In this document: piece after piece, positions 1 to 10,619 of the stretch
Layout of the letters: each line of letters opens with the position of its first letter
How positions within the stretch are numbered: position 1 is the stretch's first letter
Source: Bradyrhizobium campsiandrae
GTDB taxonomy: Bacteria > Pseudomonadota > Alphaproteobacteria > Rhizobiales > Xanthobacteraceae
Length of the DNA stretch: 64,000 nucleotides
Assembly (NCBI RefSeq): GCF_014529705.1
Contig: NZ_JAANIH010000018.1
Coordinates: 1-64,000, forward strand
Direction: 5' to 3'
The notes under the pieces: model-generated
What the model was told of the DNA's origin: nothing
The model's input: only the letters and a program-made list of their open reading frames with translations
Database searches by the model: none
Program-made: the position numbers and the translations under genes

Positions 1-90
1 GGGCGGGGGAGAGGGGTGGCCCGGGAAAAGGTGTTCGTTGTCGCGAAGAAGATCTTTTGCGCGATCGATAGAATCCCCGTGTGGGCCCCT

Positions 91-124
91 CTCCCTAACC
101 CTCCCCCACAAGGGGGGGAGGGAG
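91..124. repeat. GC-rich intergenic palindrome (CTCCC...GGGAG type)
   Basis: A short inverted repeat with C-rich and G-rich arms around ACAAG lies upstream of the first gene. A related CTCCCTCTCC...GAGGGAG element occurs near 15160-15192. Such elements are common between genes in Bradyrhizobium-like genomes. The rest of bases 1-266 shows no convincing gene. Confidence 0.6.
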
Positions 125-266
125 CGCAGTGTGCCTCACTGCGCGACCGAATAATCCCTCGCTCCTCACGCCCCCACCCGCACTACCTGCCATGCGCCGG
201 CGTTCATGGACAAATAACCGCTGTGCCCGATAGTTTGCGCTTCCCTGGGAGTGAAACGGAACTGCG

Positions 267-1475
267 ATGGTCGACGTTCTCGCCGCACCGCAACAAGGCA
301 AGGCGGACAGCGCGCTGCGCACGCTGACCGGGATCTCGATCGCGCATTGGGTCAGCCATTTTCATCTGCTGGTCCTGCCGATGCTGTTCCCGTTCCTGAA
401 AGTTCAGCTCGGCGTCGGCTATGTCGAGCTCGGCTTTGCGCTGACTGTGTCGGCCGTCGTCTCCGGCCTGACGCAGGCGCCGACCGGCTATCTGGTCGAC
501 CATTTTGGCGCGCGCAAGATCCTGCTTGGTGGACTGACGCTCGGCGGACTCGCGCTGATCATGCTCGGCCTGCATCTGAGCTACGCCTCGCTGATCGCCT
601 GCGCCGTGCTGCTCGGCGTCGCCAACAGCGTCTATCATCCCGCCGACTACGCCATTCTCGCCGAGCACATGGACGAGGCGCGGATGGGCCGCGCGTTTTC
701 TGTCCACACCTTCGCCGGCTATTTCGGCGGCGCCGTTGCACCGGCAATCGTCGCCGCGCTGATCACGGTCTCCGGCGGCGTCGGCGCGCTGCTCGCCTCG
801 GGCGCGATCGGCGTGCTGGTGGTGCTGCTGCTGATCGTGATGGCCATTCCCGATGCCGGCGCGCACAAGGCCAAGCCCGGCAACGCGGATGCGCCGAAGC
901 AGGCGGTGATCACGCCGGCGCTGATCACGCTGACCGCGCTGTTCATGCTGCTGAGTCTGTCGGTGGCCGGCATCAACAATTTCGGCGTGGTCGCGCTGAT
1001 GAGCGGCTATGGCGCCACCTATTCCGTCGCCAATGTCGCGCTGACCGCATTCCTCGGCGCCAGCGCCGCCGGCGTGCTCGCGGGCGGCTTCCTCGCCGAT
1101 CACACCGAGCGCCACGGCTATGTCGCCGCCGCCTGCTTCGCCGCCAATGCGGCCATCGTGCTGCTGATCGCGCTGGTGACGCTGCCCGGCTGGGCGCTCA
1201 CCGCCACGATGGCCATCGCGGGCTTCCTCTCCGGCGTGATCGCGCCGTCGCGGGACATGCTGGTGCGCAATGCCGCGCCTCCGGGCGCGGCAGGTCGCGC
1301 CTTCGGCATCGTCTCCACCGGCTTCAATCTCGGCGGCATCGTCTCGCCGCTGCTGTTCGGCTGGATCATGGACCAGAGCGCGCCGCACTGGGTGTTCGGC
1401 GCTTCGGTGATCTTCATGGTCGCCACGGTGGTGCTGTCGCCGTTTACCGAGCGGAAGACGCAAGCCAGGGCTTGA
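267..1475 (+). CDS. MFS transporter
   Basis: A 402-residue polytopic membrane protein of the major facilitator superfamily, close to the usual 12-helix length. About 12 hydrophobic segments are visible. The loop after the second helix reads DHFGARKILL, matching the MFS A-motif (D-x-x-G-R/A-R), and a second half-motif ADHTERHG follows near residue 275. It should move a small solute across the inner membrane; the substrate cannot be read from sequence. It starts at ATG 267 shortly after a GGAAC-type site. The amidohydrolase gene follows about 160 bases later, beyond a dispersed repeat, so the two may or may not be co-transcribed. Confidence 0.88.
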   Translation: MVDVLAAPQQGKADSALRTLTGISIAHWVSHFHLLVLPMLFPFLKVQLGVGYVELGFALTVSAVVSGLTQAPTGYLVDHFGARKILLGGLTLGGLALIMLGLHLSYASLIACAVLLGVANSVYHPADYAILAEHMDEARMGRAFSVHTFAGYFGGAVAPAIVAALITVSGGVGALLASGAIGVLVVLLLIVMAIPDAGAHKAKPGNADAPKQAVITPALITLTALFMLLSLSVAGINNFGVVALMSGYGATYSVANVALTAFLGASAAGVLAGGFLADHTERHGYVAAACFAANAAIVLLIALVTLPGWALTATMAIAGFLSGVIAPSRDMLVRNAAPPGAAGRAFGIVSTGFNLGGIVSPLLFGWIMDQSAPHWVFGASVIFMVATVVLSPFTERKTQARA

Positions 1476-1490
1476 GGCGCAGGTTAAGCT

Positions 1491-1610
1491 GTCGTCCCGG
1501 CGAAGGCCGGGACACATACTCACGAAGGTAGTCGTGGCGCGAGCTGGTCATTGCCAGTCTTCGCCAAACTAAGAGTTGTGGTTATGGGTCCCGGCCTTCG
1601 CCGGGACGAC
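1491..1610. repeat. Dispersed element bounded by GTCGTCCCGG...CCGGGACGAC inverted ends
   Basis: The two ends are inverted copies of a GTCGTCCCGGCGAAGGCCGG sequence, enclosing about 75 bases. The interior holds TCTTCGCCAAACT at 1558-1570, which recurs exactly at 59415-59427 beside another copy of the end sequence. This points to one repeat family with conserved internal sequence. The open frame running through the right end into the next gene yields a VPAFAGTT peptide, an artefact of the repeat and not a real N-terminus. Confidence 0.75.
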
Positions 1611-1638
1611 AAGAAACAACAAACCGGGAAGAAACACC

Positions 1639-3354
1639 ATGAGCACCCCTGATCTCGTGATCCGCGGCGGCACTGTCGCGGACGGCAATGGCGGCGAGCT
1701 GTTCGAGGCCGACGTTGCCATCACCGGCGGCAAGATCAGCGAAGTGGGCAAGGTCGCAGCCAAAGGCGCCGAGGAGATCGATGCGCGCGGCAAGCTGGTG
1801 ACGCCGGGCTTTGTCGACGTCCACACCCATTACGACGGACAGGTGACCTGGAGCCAGGACATCACGCCATCCTCGCAGAACGGCGTCACCACCGCGATCA
1901 TGGGCAATTGCGGCGTCGGCTTTGCACCCTGCAAGCCTTCCGACCACGTCAGGCTGATCCAGCTGATGGAGGGGGTCGAGGACATTCCCGAGCCGGTGCT
2001 GAGCGCCGGCATTCCCTGGGCCTGGGAGAGCTTTCCCGACTACATGGACTGGCTGTCGAAGCGCGATTTCGACATCGATGTCGGCGCGCAGCTGCCGCAC
2101 GCGGCGCTTCGGGTCTACGTCATGGGCGAGCGCGGCGCGCGCCGCGATCCCTCCACCGCCGAGGACAATGCGGCAATGGCAAAGCTGGCGGGCGAAGCGG
2201 TGCGATCCGGCGCGCTCGGCTTCTCGACCTCGCGCACGCTCAACCACCGCACCTCGACCGGCGATTTCACCCCGACCCTGAAGGCCGGCGAGGACGAGCT
2301 CACCGCAATTGCCGGCGCGATGCACAGCCAGGGCCGCAGCGTGCTGCAATTCGTGCTGGATCTCTCCACCATCCACGAAGACCTGCCGATGATGCTGCGG
2401 GTGGCCGACAGCACGAAGTGCCCGATCTCGTTCTCGATCACGCAGAACGACAGATCGCCCAATCGCTGGCGCCAGACGCTGGACGAGATCAACGCGGCGG
2501 CCAAGCGTGGACTCTCCATCACCGCGCAGATCGCGGCGCGTCCGGTCGGACTGTTGCTGGGACTCGAGCTGTCGCGCAATCCGTTCCAAACCCATCCGAG
2601 CTACAGGAGAATCGCGCATCTGCCGCTGCAAGAGCGGCTGGCGCAGCTGCGTCAGAGCGAGGTGCGCAAGGCGATCCTGAGCGAGACGGCGACGGCAACC
2701 GACGATCCGCTGTTCTTCCGTCCGAATTACGACAAGATGTTCCTGCTCGGCGATCCCCCCGATTACGAGCAGCCGCCGGAGAACGCGCTGGGTCCGCAGG
2801 CGCGCAGGCATGGACGCCAGCCGGAGGAACTCGCCTACGACGCGATGCTGTCGGACGAAGGCCGCGGCATGCTCTACGTGCCGTTCCTCAATTATTCCGA
2901 CGGCAATCTGGATGCGACGCGCGAGATGCTGATCGACCCGCAATCGGTGCCGGGCCTGTCCGACGGCGGCGCGCATTGCGGCATCATCTGCGATGCCAGC
3001 TTCCCGACCTATCTGCTGACGCACTGGACGCGCGACCGCACGCGCGGCGAGAAGCTGTCGATCCCCTTCGTGGTCGCGGCGCAGTCACGCAAGACCGCGC
3101 TGTCGGTGGGGCTGACCGATCGCGGGCTCATTGCTCCCGGCTACAAGGCCGACGTCAACGTGATCGACTACGACCGGCTGCACCTGCATCCGCCGAAAGT
3201 GCATTACGACCTGCCGGTCGGCGGTCGCAGGCTGTTGCAGGATGTCGACGGCTATGACGCCACGATCGTGTCGGGCGTGGTGACGCGGCGGCAGGGCGAG
3301 GCCACGGGCCGCCGGCCGGGGAAGCTGATTCGCGGCGCGCAGGGGGTGAATTGA
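1639..3354 (+). CDS. N-acyl-D-amino-acid deacylase (amidohydrolase family)
   Basis: A 571-residue cytoplasmic metal-dependent hydrolase of the D-aminoacylase branch of the amidohydrolase superfamily. It would remove the acyl group from N-acyl-D-amino acids or related cyclic amides. The N-terminal beta region reads [14 protein letters not shown], followed by the metal-binding HTHYDGQ motif near residue 62 and the NCGVGFAPC segment typical of the family. A late SDGGAHCG segment carries the expected aspartate and histidine. ATG 1639 is preferred because earlier codons of the frame lie inside a dispersed repeat and a GGGAAGA site precedes it. The neighbouring MFS genes may supply substrate. The precise substrate is unknown. 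Confidence 0.85.
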   Translation: MSTPDLVIRGGTVADGNGGELFEADVAITGGKISEVGKVAAKGAEEIDARGKLVTPGFVDVHTHYDGQVTWSQDITPSSQNGVTTAIMGNCGVGFAPCKPSDHVRLIQLMEGVEDIPEPVLSAGIPWAWESFPDYMDWLSKRDFDIDVGAQLPHAALRVYVMGERGARRDPSTAEDNAAMAKLAGEAVRSGALGFSTSRTLNHRTSTGDFTPTLKAGEDELTAIAGAMHSQGRSVLQFVLDLSTIHEDLPMMLRVADSTKCPISFSITQNDRSPNRWRQTLDEINAAAKRGLSITAQIAARPVGLLLGLELSRNPFQTHPSYRRIAHLPLQERLAQLRQSEVRKAILSETATATDDPLFFRPNYDKMFLLGDPPDYEQPPENALGPQARRHGRQPEELAYDAMLSDEGRGMLYVPFLNYSDGNLDATREMLIDPQSVPGLSDGGAHCGIICDASFPTYLLTHWTRDRTRGEKLSIPFVVAAQSRKTALSVGLTDRGLIAPGYKADVNVIDYDRLHLHPPKVHYDLPVGGRRLLQDVDGYDATIVSGVVTRRQGEATGRRPGKLIRGAQGVN

Positions 3355-3369
3355 GGGGAGCCAGCATAT

Positions 3370-3426
3370 GAGGCGCGAGGGCCGCGCCTCATTCTCGCTG
3401 TCGTCCCGGCGAAGGCCGGGGACGAC
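3370..3426. terminator. Hairpins between convergent genes, possible bidirectional terminator
   Basis: GAGGCGCG (3370-3377) pairs with CGCGCCTC (3383-3390). It is followed by a copy of the GTCGTCCCGGCGAAGG repeat hairpin ending at 3426. The site lies between the convergent deacylase and MFS genes. A strong T-tract is missing, so the terminator role is inferred from position. Confidence 0.45.
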
Positions 3427-3457
3427 GACTGCAGATGGAGCGGGCAGTTCGCCTCCC

Positions 3458-4810
3458 TCACGTCGGTGAGACCGCGCGCTTCAGCGCGGCGGCTTCGCGC
3501 GGGGCCGCACCCCGCGTCAGCCTCGCCTTTTCCGTGTTGGGCCAGAGCAGCAGCAGGCCGATGACGCCGGAGCCGATCATCACCAGCGCGTTGATGGTGA
3601 AGCCGGTCATGTAGCCGTCGAGCATGTTGCCGGCGCGCTGGATCACGGTGCCCATCACGTTCGGCGCAATGATGCCCGAGAGCGTGTAGAGCGCGCCGTA
3701 GATCGCGATGACGGCGCCGCGCTGCGATGCCGGCGTGAACTCGCCGAGCATCGGCGGGCAGACGACATAGATCGCACCGCACAGGCCCGAGCCGATCACG
3801 AGCAGCGCGATCTGCAGACCGGCGCCCGAGACGTGCGGCATCGACGCCAGGATCAGGCCGCCGATGATCAACGGCACCGAACCAAGCACGCCACGCGAGA
3901 TGCGCGTGGTGTAGCCGCGCGCCATCATCACCTGCGAGATCCAGCCCGTCAGAATGACGATGGTGGCGCCGAACACCCAGGGCAGGATCGAGATGAAGCC
4001 GGCCTGCTGCTGCGAGAAGCCGAGACCCGTGACGATGAACGCGGTGAACCAGGTCAGCCCGAGCGAGAGCGCCCAATAGGCGCCGAAGGTGGCGATCACC
4101 GAGCCGAGGAAAGTGCGCGAGGTCAGAAGCTGGACATAGGGTATTTTCGGCTCATTGACAGCGAGCGCCTGGGTGTCCTCGAGCGGACCCTCCTGACCCA
4201 GCGCCAGCCAGGCACAAACCCAGATCAGGCCGACCACACCGAGCGCGCCGAAGGCGTAGTGCCAGGAATGATTGACGATGACCCAGTTCAGCGCCGGCAC
4301 GGCCAGGATCACACCGAAGGCCGAGCCCTGCGACAGAATCGCGGTCGGCAGCGTGCGCTTCTCATCGGGGAACCATTTGTAGATCGCGTGCGCGGCGACC
4401 GAGAAAGCAGGTCCCTCGCCCGCCCCAAGCACGATGCGGCAGATCAATAGCGTCGTGAAGGAGACGGTCCCGACCATCGGAAACTGCGCCAGTGCCCAGA
4501 TCACCGCCAGGGTCAGCAAGACGTAGCGAGTCGCCACCTTGTTGACGATGAAGCCGACCACGATGGCCGAGATCGAAAACAGGAAGAAGAAGGAGGATCC
4601 AAGCAGGCCGAATTGCGCAGGCTCGAGCTTCATGTCGGTCATGATCGGCACGCCGGCGAGGCCGACGACGATCTTGTCCGCGAAGTTGACGACCATGAAG
4701 AGAAAGAGGAGAAAAGTGACGGTCCAGGCGCCCTTCGGTGTTGCCTTGGGCGTTTCCTTTGAAGCCCCTGCCGTCTTGACTGCCGCGGACGGCGTTCCCT
4801 GAGCGCTCAT
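3458..4810 (-). CDS. MFS transporter, anion:cation symporter-like
   Basis: A 450-residue inner-membrane carrier of the major facilitator superfamily with about 12 hydrophobic segments. The loop after helix 2 reads NKVATRYVLL and the GAGEGPAFSVAAHAIYKWFP segment resembles the helix 4-5 region of the anion:cation symporter group, which moves organic anions such as sugar acids. The substrate is not predictable. ATG 4810 is chosen because GGGGAG precedes it at short spacing and the longer frame needs a GTG with no site. The gene converges on the deacylase and diverges from the ABC ATPase gene at 4947. Confidence 0.85.
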   Translation of the reverse strand: MSAQGTPSAAVKTAGASKETPKATPKGAWTVTFLLFLFMVVNFADKIVVGLAGVPIMTDMKLEPAQFGLLGSSFFFLFSISAIVVGFIVNKVATRYVLLTLAVIWALAQFPMVGTVSFTTLLICRIVLGAGEGPAFSVAAHAIYKWFPDEKRTLPTAILSQGSAFGVILAVPALNWVIVNHSWHYAFGALGVVGLIWVCAWLALGQEGPLEDTQALAVNEPKIPYVQLLTSRTFLGSVIATFGAYWALSLGLTWFTAFIVTGLGFSQQQAGFISILPWVFGATIVILTGWISQVMMARGYTTRISRGVLGSVPLIIGGLILASMPHVSGAGLQIALLVIGSGLCGAIYVVCPPMLGEFTPASQRGAVIAIYGALYTLSGIIAPNVMGTVIQRAGNMLDGYMTGFTINALVMIGSGVIGLLLLWPNTEKARLTRGAAPREAAALKRAVSPT

Positions 4811-4946
4811 CATTCTCCCCGTATGTTCCTTCGGCACTTCTGATTTGGCCGTCTCGGCAAGCTAACAACGGCTTGAACGGCAACGCAACCCCGGCATTTC
4901 CGCAGCAAGTGTGCTACGCAGCATCGAGTAAATTCCGTCCGGCGAA

Positions 4947-5602
<656 letters not shown>

Positions 5603-5606
<4 letters not shown>

Positions 5607-8065
5607 AGCGCGCGCTGTGGGTGCTCGCCGTGCTGCTGAGCCATTGGCGGCGACACCGGATGCAGTTCGCCACGCTGCTGATCGGGCTGATCGCCGCGAC
5701 CGCGCTGTGGAGCGGGGTGCAGGCCATCAACCAGCAGGCCCGCACCGCCTATGACCGCGCGGCGGCGACGTTTGGCGGCGTGCGCACGGCCATGCTGGTC
5801 GCGCCCAATGCGGCGACCTTCCCGCAAGGCCTGTTCATCAAGCTGCGCCGCGCAGGCTGGCCGGTCTCCCCGATGCTGGAAGGCCGGGTCCAGATCAATG
5901 GGCGCGCGATGCGGCTGCTCGGCATCGAGCCGGTGACGCTGCCTGTCGATGTCGGCAATGCGCCGCGTCTCGGCGCGGCTGATCTCGCGAGCTTCATCGC
6001 CGCGCCCGGGCAGACGCTGGTGGCGCATGAGACGCTGGGCGATTTGCAGGACAGCGAAGGCGCGACGCCGTCGATCAGCAGCGGCGCAAAGCTGCCGCCG
6101 CTGCGTGTGCTGCCGCAGCTCGTGCCTGACGTGCTGGTAGTCGATATCGGCGTGGCGCAGCGTCTGCTGAACAAGCCGGATCAGGTCTCGCGCCTCCTGA
6201 TCGGCAAGGCCAAGGGCAAGCCGGCGCCGCTCGCAAGCATCATTGGCGACCAATTGCAGCTGATAGAGCCGACCGCGGAGACCGAGCTGGAACAGCTGAC
6301 CGACAGTTTCCATCTCAACCTCACCGCCTTCGGCCTGCTGTCGTTCTTCGTCGGCCTGTTCATCGTCAACTCGGCTGTCGGCCTTGCCTTCGAGCAGCGA
6401 CTGCCGATGCTGCGCACCTTGCGCGCCTGCGGCGCCTCGGCGCGGCTGGTCAATACCGTGCTGGTGGTCGAGCTGGTGCCGCTGGCATTGGTGGCGGGCC
6501 TGATCGGGCTCGTCTGCGGCTATGTCATCGCAGCGGCGCTGTTGCCCGATGTGGCGGCGTCGTTGCGCGGGCTCTATGGCGCGCAGATTCCGGGACAGCT
6601 CTCCTTGCGTCCGGAGTGGTGGCTCGCCGGCATCGGCATCAGCGTTCTAGGTGCGATCGTGGCCGCCGCGACCAGCCTGATCAAGGCGATCAGGATGCCG
6701 GTGCTGGCGACGGCGCAGCCGCGGGCCTGGCAGCAGCGGCAGCGCCGCTGGCTGGTGCTGCAAAGCTGTGCGGCCTGCGCTGTGCTCGCGGTCGCACTGC
6801 TGCTGCTGCATTACGGCCAATCGCTGATCGCGGGATTTGGCGTGCTCGCCGCGCTGATGCTCGGAGCGGCGCTGATCCTGCCGGCGCTGCTCGAGATCCT
6901 CCTGCTCGCCGGCCAGCGACTTGCGCGCGGGCCGCTGGCGCTGTGGTTCTGGGCGGACAGCCGGCAACAGCTCTCGGGACTGTCGCTGGCGCTGATGGCG
7001 CTGCTGCTCGCGCTATCGGTCAATGTCGGCGTCTCGACCATGGTGGAAACGTTCAGCCGCACCTTCGTCGGCTGGCTCGATGGACGGCTCGCCGCCGACG
7101 TCTACATCAGTGCGGCCGACAATGCGCAAGCCATTGCGATCCGCGCCTGGCTGAAGGACCGTAGCGAGGTGCAGGCGATCCTGTCGGGCGGGCGCGCGGA
7201 GACGCAGGTTCAGGGCCAGCCGGTGGAATTACTCGGCCTGCCCGATCACGCGCTCTACCGCGAGCGCTGGCCGCTGTTGGAGACAGCGCCGCGCGCCTGG
7301 ACGCAGCTGGTGCCTGGCAATGCCGCCTTCATCAGCGAGCAGCTCAGCCGCCGGCTCAACGTTCGCGTCGGCGACGTCATCGAGGTGCCGGCGCCCGGGG
7401 GGACCTGGGAGCTCGACATCGTCGGCATCTATGCCGATTACGGCAATCCCAAGGGACAGCTCGCGGTCAATGTCGCCGCACTGATGCGGCAGTTTCCGCA
7501 AACGCCGCAGACGCGTATTGGATTGATCGTCCCGCGCGACAAGATTCCTGGCCTGATCGCAGACTTGCAGAATCAGTTCGCGCTCGACGACCGCGCGGTG
7601 GCCGACCAGGCGACGGTGAAGGCGGAATCGGTCCGCATCTTCAACCGTACCTTCGCGGTGACCTCGGCGCTGAATGCGTTCACGCTCGGCGTCGCCGGCA
7701 TTGCGTTGCTGACCAGTCTCCTGACGCTGGCGAATTCGCGCCTGCCGCAGCTCGCGCCGTTATGGGCAATCGGCCTCACCCGGCCGCGCCTGGCCGCGAT
7801 CGAGCTGACCAAGACGCTGTCGGTGGCGCTGTTCACCTCGCTGCTGGCCGTGCCGCTCGGGCTGCTGGTGGCGTGGTGCCTGATTGCGATCGTCAACGTG
7901 AAGGCATTCGGCTGGCGGCTGCCGTTCCATGTATTTCCACTGCAGCTGGTCGAGCTGGTTGCGGTGGCGCTGATCGCCTCGCTGCTGGCCGCGCTGCTGC
8001 CGATGTTGCGGCTGGCGCGGATGCAGCCGGCAAATCTGGTCAAGGTGTTTGCCAATGAGCGCTGA
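5603..8065 (+). CDS. ABC transporter permease, FtsX-like, double-length
   Basis: An 820-residue inner-membrane protein with an N-terminal helix (residues about 18-40) and a large periplasmic region. A first FtsX core of about three helices lies near residues 240-345, with further helices near 390-490. A second periplasmic region follows, then a C-terminal FtsX core near residues 690-815. This duplicated layout is typical of MacB/LolC-type or AttF/AttG-like permeases that work by mechanotransmission on envelope substrates. It overlaps the ATPase gene by 4 bases and the AttH-like gene by 11 bases, which argues for coupled translation and one complex. The transported molecule is unknown. Confidence 0.88.
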
Positions 8066-9137
8066 CCGGATTTCTCGGCGAACTTTCGCCGGCGGCATCG
8101 CCGCACTCGCGCTCGCGCGCCGCGCCGGCGCGCAAGGCTATGCCGGGCTCGGCGAGACCGCCGACGGCTTTGCGAATGTCACGCCCGGTAAGACATTCGC
8201 CTTCCCAGCCGACCATGGCCCGCACCCGGATTTTCGCATCGAATGGTGGTATCTGACGGCGAACCTCGTCGACAGCAGCGGCGCGGCCTGCGGACTGCAA
8301 TGGACGCTGTTCCGCCAGGCCGCAAAACCGGGGCCTCAAGGCGTAGGCTGGGCCAATCAGCAGATCTGGATGGCACATGCCGCGGTGACGCGCGCCGACA
8401 CCCACCGCTTCAATGAGCTGTTTTCGCGTGGCGGCATCGGGCAGGCCGGCGTCGAGGCGAAACCGTTTGCGGCGTGGATCGACGATTGGGAGATGAAGGG
8501 GTCCGAACGCACCGACGATCGCACCCTGTCGCCGGTGACGCTGAAGGCCTCAGGCACGGATTTCCGCTATTCGCTGACGCTGCAAGCCGATCGGCCGGCG
8601 GTCCTGCAGGGCGATGGCGGCTACAGCCGCAAGTCCGAGCGCGGCCAGGCGTCGTACTATTACAGCCAGCCGTTCTACCGCGCGCGCGGCATGCTCACCA
8701 TCGACGATAGACAGGCCGAAGTCTCGGGCCAGGCCTGGATGGACCGGGAATGGAGCAGCCAGCCGCTCGACACTGATCAGACCGGCTGGGATTGGCTGTC
8801 GCTGCACCTGTCCTCCGGCGAAAAGCTGATGCTGTACCGGCTGCGCCAAAAGGACGGCAGGGGTTACCCGTTCGGCAACTGGATCGGCGCCGATGGGAGC
8901 ACGCAGATGATTGCGGGGGCCGCTATCCAGATGAGTCCGAAGGCCACCGCGGACGTGGCGGGCCGCAAGCTGCCGGTGGAATGGCAGATCGCAATTCCGT
9001 CGCGCGCGTTTTCGATTGCCTGCAAGCCGCTCAATCCCAAGGCCTGGATGGGCACCGGCTTCTCCTATTGGGAAGGGCCGATCAGCTTCGCAGGCACGCA
9101 TGACGGCGTTGGCTATCTCGAGCTGACTGGGTATTGA
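8055..9137 (+). CDS. Tat-exported lipocalin-like protein (AttH/CrtC superfamily, predicted secreted hydrolase)
   Basis: A 360-residue protein with a twin-arginine signal at the extreme N-terminus (SRRTFAGGIAALALA, cleavage probably after RAGA). The body contains FPADHGPHPDFRIEWWYLTANL and a later SGQAWMDREWSSQPL segment. Both are hallmarks of the AttH / hydroxyneurosporene synthase CrtC beta-barrel family (COG5621-type). Some members are carotenoid hydratases, but most genes paired with LolD/FtsX transporters have no known reaction. ATG 8055 lies inside the end of the permease gene, so the three genes form one operon. A periplasmic lipid-binding or hydrolytic partner of the transporter is the best inference. 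Confidence 0.82.
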   Translation: MSADRISRRTFAGGIAALALARRAGAQGYAGLGETADGFANVTPGKTFAFPADHGPHPDFRIEWWYLTANLVDSSGAACGLQWTLFRQAAKPGPQGVGWANQQIWMAHAAVTRADTHRFNELFSRGGIGQAGVEAKPFAAWIDDWEMKGSERTDDRTLSPVTLKASGTDFRYSLTLQADRPAVLQGDGGYSRKSERGQASYYYSQPFYRARGMLTIDDRQAEVSGQAWMDREWSSQPLDTDQTGWDWLSLHLSSGEKLMLYRLRQKDGRGYPFGNWIGADGSTQMIAGAAIQMSPKATADVAGRKLPVEWQIAIPSRAFSIACKPLNPKAWMGTGFSYWEGPISFAGTHDGVGYLELTGY

Positions 9138-9158
9138 AGCGCAGCTACAATCACCGCG

Positions 9159-9206
9159 GTCGTCCCGGACAAGCGCGCCCCCAGGCGCGCGCCGATCCGG
9201 GACGAC
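9159..9206. terminator. Inverted repeat between convergent genes
   Basis: GTCGTCCCGGA (9159-9169) pairs with TCCGGGACGAC (9196-9206) around a GC-rich loop. It lies between the convergent AttH-like gene and the binding-protein gene. It is a member of the dispersed GTCGTCCCGG family and could terminate transcription from either side, although no clear T-tract is present. Confidence 0.45.
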
Positions 9207-9233
9207 AGAGAGTTTGTCGCGCCAGCGTTAGCT

Positions 9234-10436
9234 TCACTTCGTCAGCGGGCAGCCGCTGTCCTTGGCGGAGAAGAAGGCCTTGTCGCCGGGGACGGTCGCG
9301 ATCTCCTTGTAATAGTCCCACGGCTTCTTCGATTCGGCGGGCTTCTTGACCTCGAACAGATACATGTCGTGAACCATGCGGCCGTTGTCGAGCACCTTGC
9401 CCTTGGCGAAGGCATCGTCGACCGGCAGCTCCTTCAGCTTCTTGGCGACCGCCTCGCTGTCCTTGGTGCCGGCCGCCTTCACCGCCTTCAGATAGCTCAG
9501 CGTCGCCGAATAGGTGCCGGCGTGGATCATGCTCGGCATCCGCCCGGTGCGCTTGAAGAAGCGCTCGGAGAAGGCGCGCGTGGTGTCGTCGTGATCCCAA
9601 TAGAAGCCTTCGGTCAGCACCAGGCCTTGCGCCGCCTGCAAGCCCAGACCATGCACCTCGGCGAGCGTCATCAGGAGGCCCGCAAGCTTCTGACCGCCGG
9701 AGACGATACCGAATTCGGCGGCCTGCTTGATCGAATTGGTGGTGTCCTGGCCGGCATTGGCAAGACCGACGATCTTCGCCTTCGAGCTCTGCGCCTGCAG
9801 CAGGAAGGAGGAGAAGTCCGAGGAATTCAGCGGCACGCGGACCGAGCCGAGCACCTTGCCGCCACTGGCGGTGACGATCTCGCTGGTGTCCTTTTCCAGC
9901 GCATAGCCGAACGCATAGTCAGCCGTGAGGAAGAACCAGCTGTCGCCGCCCGCCTTCGTCAACGCACCGCCAGTGCCGACCGCGAGTGCGTGCGTGTCGA
10001 ACGCCCAGTGGAAGCCGTAAGGCGAGCATGCAGAACCGGTGATGCTCGACGTGGCCGCACCGACCACGATGTCGATCTTCTTCTTTTCCTTCGACAGATC
10101 CTGCACCGCGAGCGCCACCGACGACGTCGTCAGCTCGGTGATCATGTCGACATTGTCGGCATCATACCAGCGCCGTGCGATCGACGTGGCGAGATCGGGC
10201 TTGTTCTGGTGATCGGCGGTGATCATCTCGATCTTCTGGCCGAGCACCTCGCCGCCGAAATCCTCGATCGCCATCTTGGCCGCTTCGACCGAATATTTGC
10301 CGCCGTAATCGGCATAGACGCCGGACTGATCGTTGAGAATGCCGATCTTGACGCCTTGTCCCGTTGCTTGCGCGAAAGCGGGCGCGGCCAGCAACAGAGC
10401 GGACGTCGCGACAGCGGCCAAAAGTGCTGATTTCAT
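9234..10436 (-). CDS. Branched-chain amino-acid-type ABC transporter substrate-binding protein (orphan)
   Basis: A 400-residue periplasmic binding protein of the LivJ/LivK fold (periplasmic-binding fold type I). A clear Sec signal peptide is followed by a mature protein starting near residue 23. The GVKIGILNDQSGVYADYGG opening and the EMITADHQNKPDLA segment are typical. No Liv permease or ATPase gene is adjacent, so it must use components encoded elsewhere or act as a sensor partner. Such orphan receptors are numerous in Bradyrhizobium and often bind aromatic acids or amides, so the ligand is left open. Confidence 0.88.
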   Translation of the reverse strand: MKSALLAAVATSALLLAAPAFAQATGQGVKIGILNDQSGVYADYGGKYSVEAAKMAIEDFGGEVLGQKIEMITADHQNKPDLATSIARRWYDADNVDMITELTTSSVALAVQDLSKEKKKIDIVVGAATSSITGSACSPYGFHWAFDTHALAVGTGGALTKAGGDSWFFLTADYAFGYALEKDTSEIVTASGGKVLGSVRVPLNSSDFSSFLLQAQSSKAKIVGLANAGQDTTNSIKQAAEFGIVSGGQKLAGLLMTLAEVHGLGLQAAQGLVLTEGFYWDHDDTTRAFSERFFKRTGRMPSMIHAGTYSATLSYLKAVKAAGTKDSEAVAKKLKELPVDDAFAKGKVLDNGRMVHDMYLFEVKKPAESKKPWDYYKEIATVPGDKAFFSAKDSGCPLTK

Positions 10437-10552
10437 CTGTTATCTCCCAGCATTGTTCTGTTTTGAAATCGCGCGGATACTAGTGAAGAAGATCGGCCGT
10501 GCCCATGGGTTTTGTGTTGGTCGTTAGTATGGGCAGCCGTTCGTCAAACAAC

Positions 10553-10585
10553 CGCTGTCGTCCCGGCCTTCGCCGGACGACAGCG
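10553..10585. repeat. Dispersed GTCGTCCCGG hairpin
   Basis: CGCTGTCGTCC (10553-10563) pairs perfectly with GGACGACAGCG (10575-10585), with a CGGC/GCCG inner stem. It lies downstream of the RND pump gene and upstream of the binding-protein gene, so it could end the pump transcript. TGGTCATTGCCA just beyond it (about 10602-10616) matches the interior of the element at 1491-1610. Confidence 0.6.
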
Positions 10586-10619
10586 AGGGTGTGGATACGT
10601 TGGTGGTCATTGCCAAAAG

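Noticed and set aside
16..327. A plus-strand open frame at the left edge
   Set aside because: It runs through a palindromic repeat, has no good ribosome site and overlaps the MFS start.
204..1523. A 439-codon minus-strand open frame opposite the first MFS gene
   Set aside because: Its composition is the typical H/R/Q/D-rich shadow of a GC-rich gene, and the opposite frame is a clear membrane transporter.
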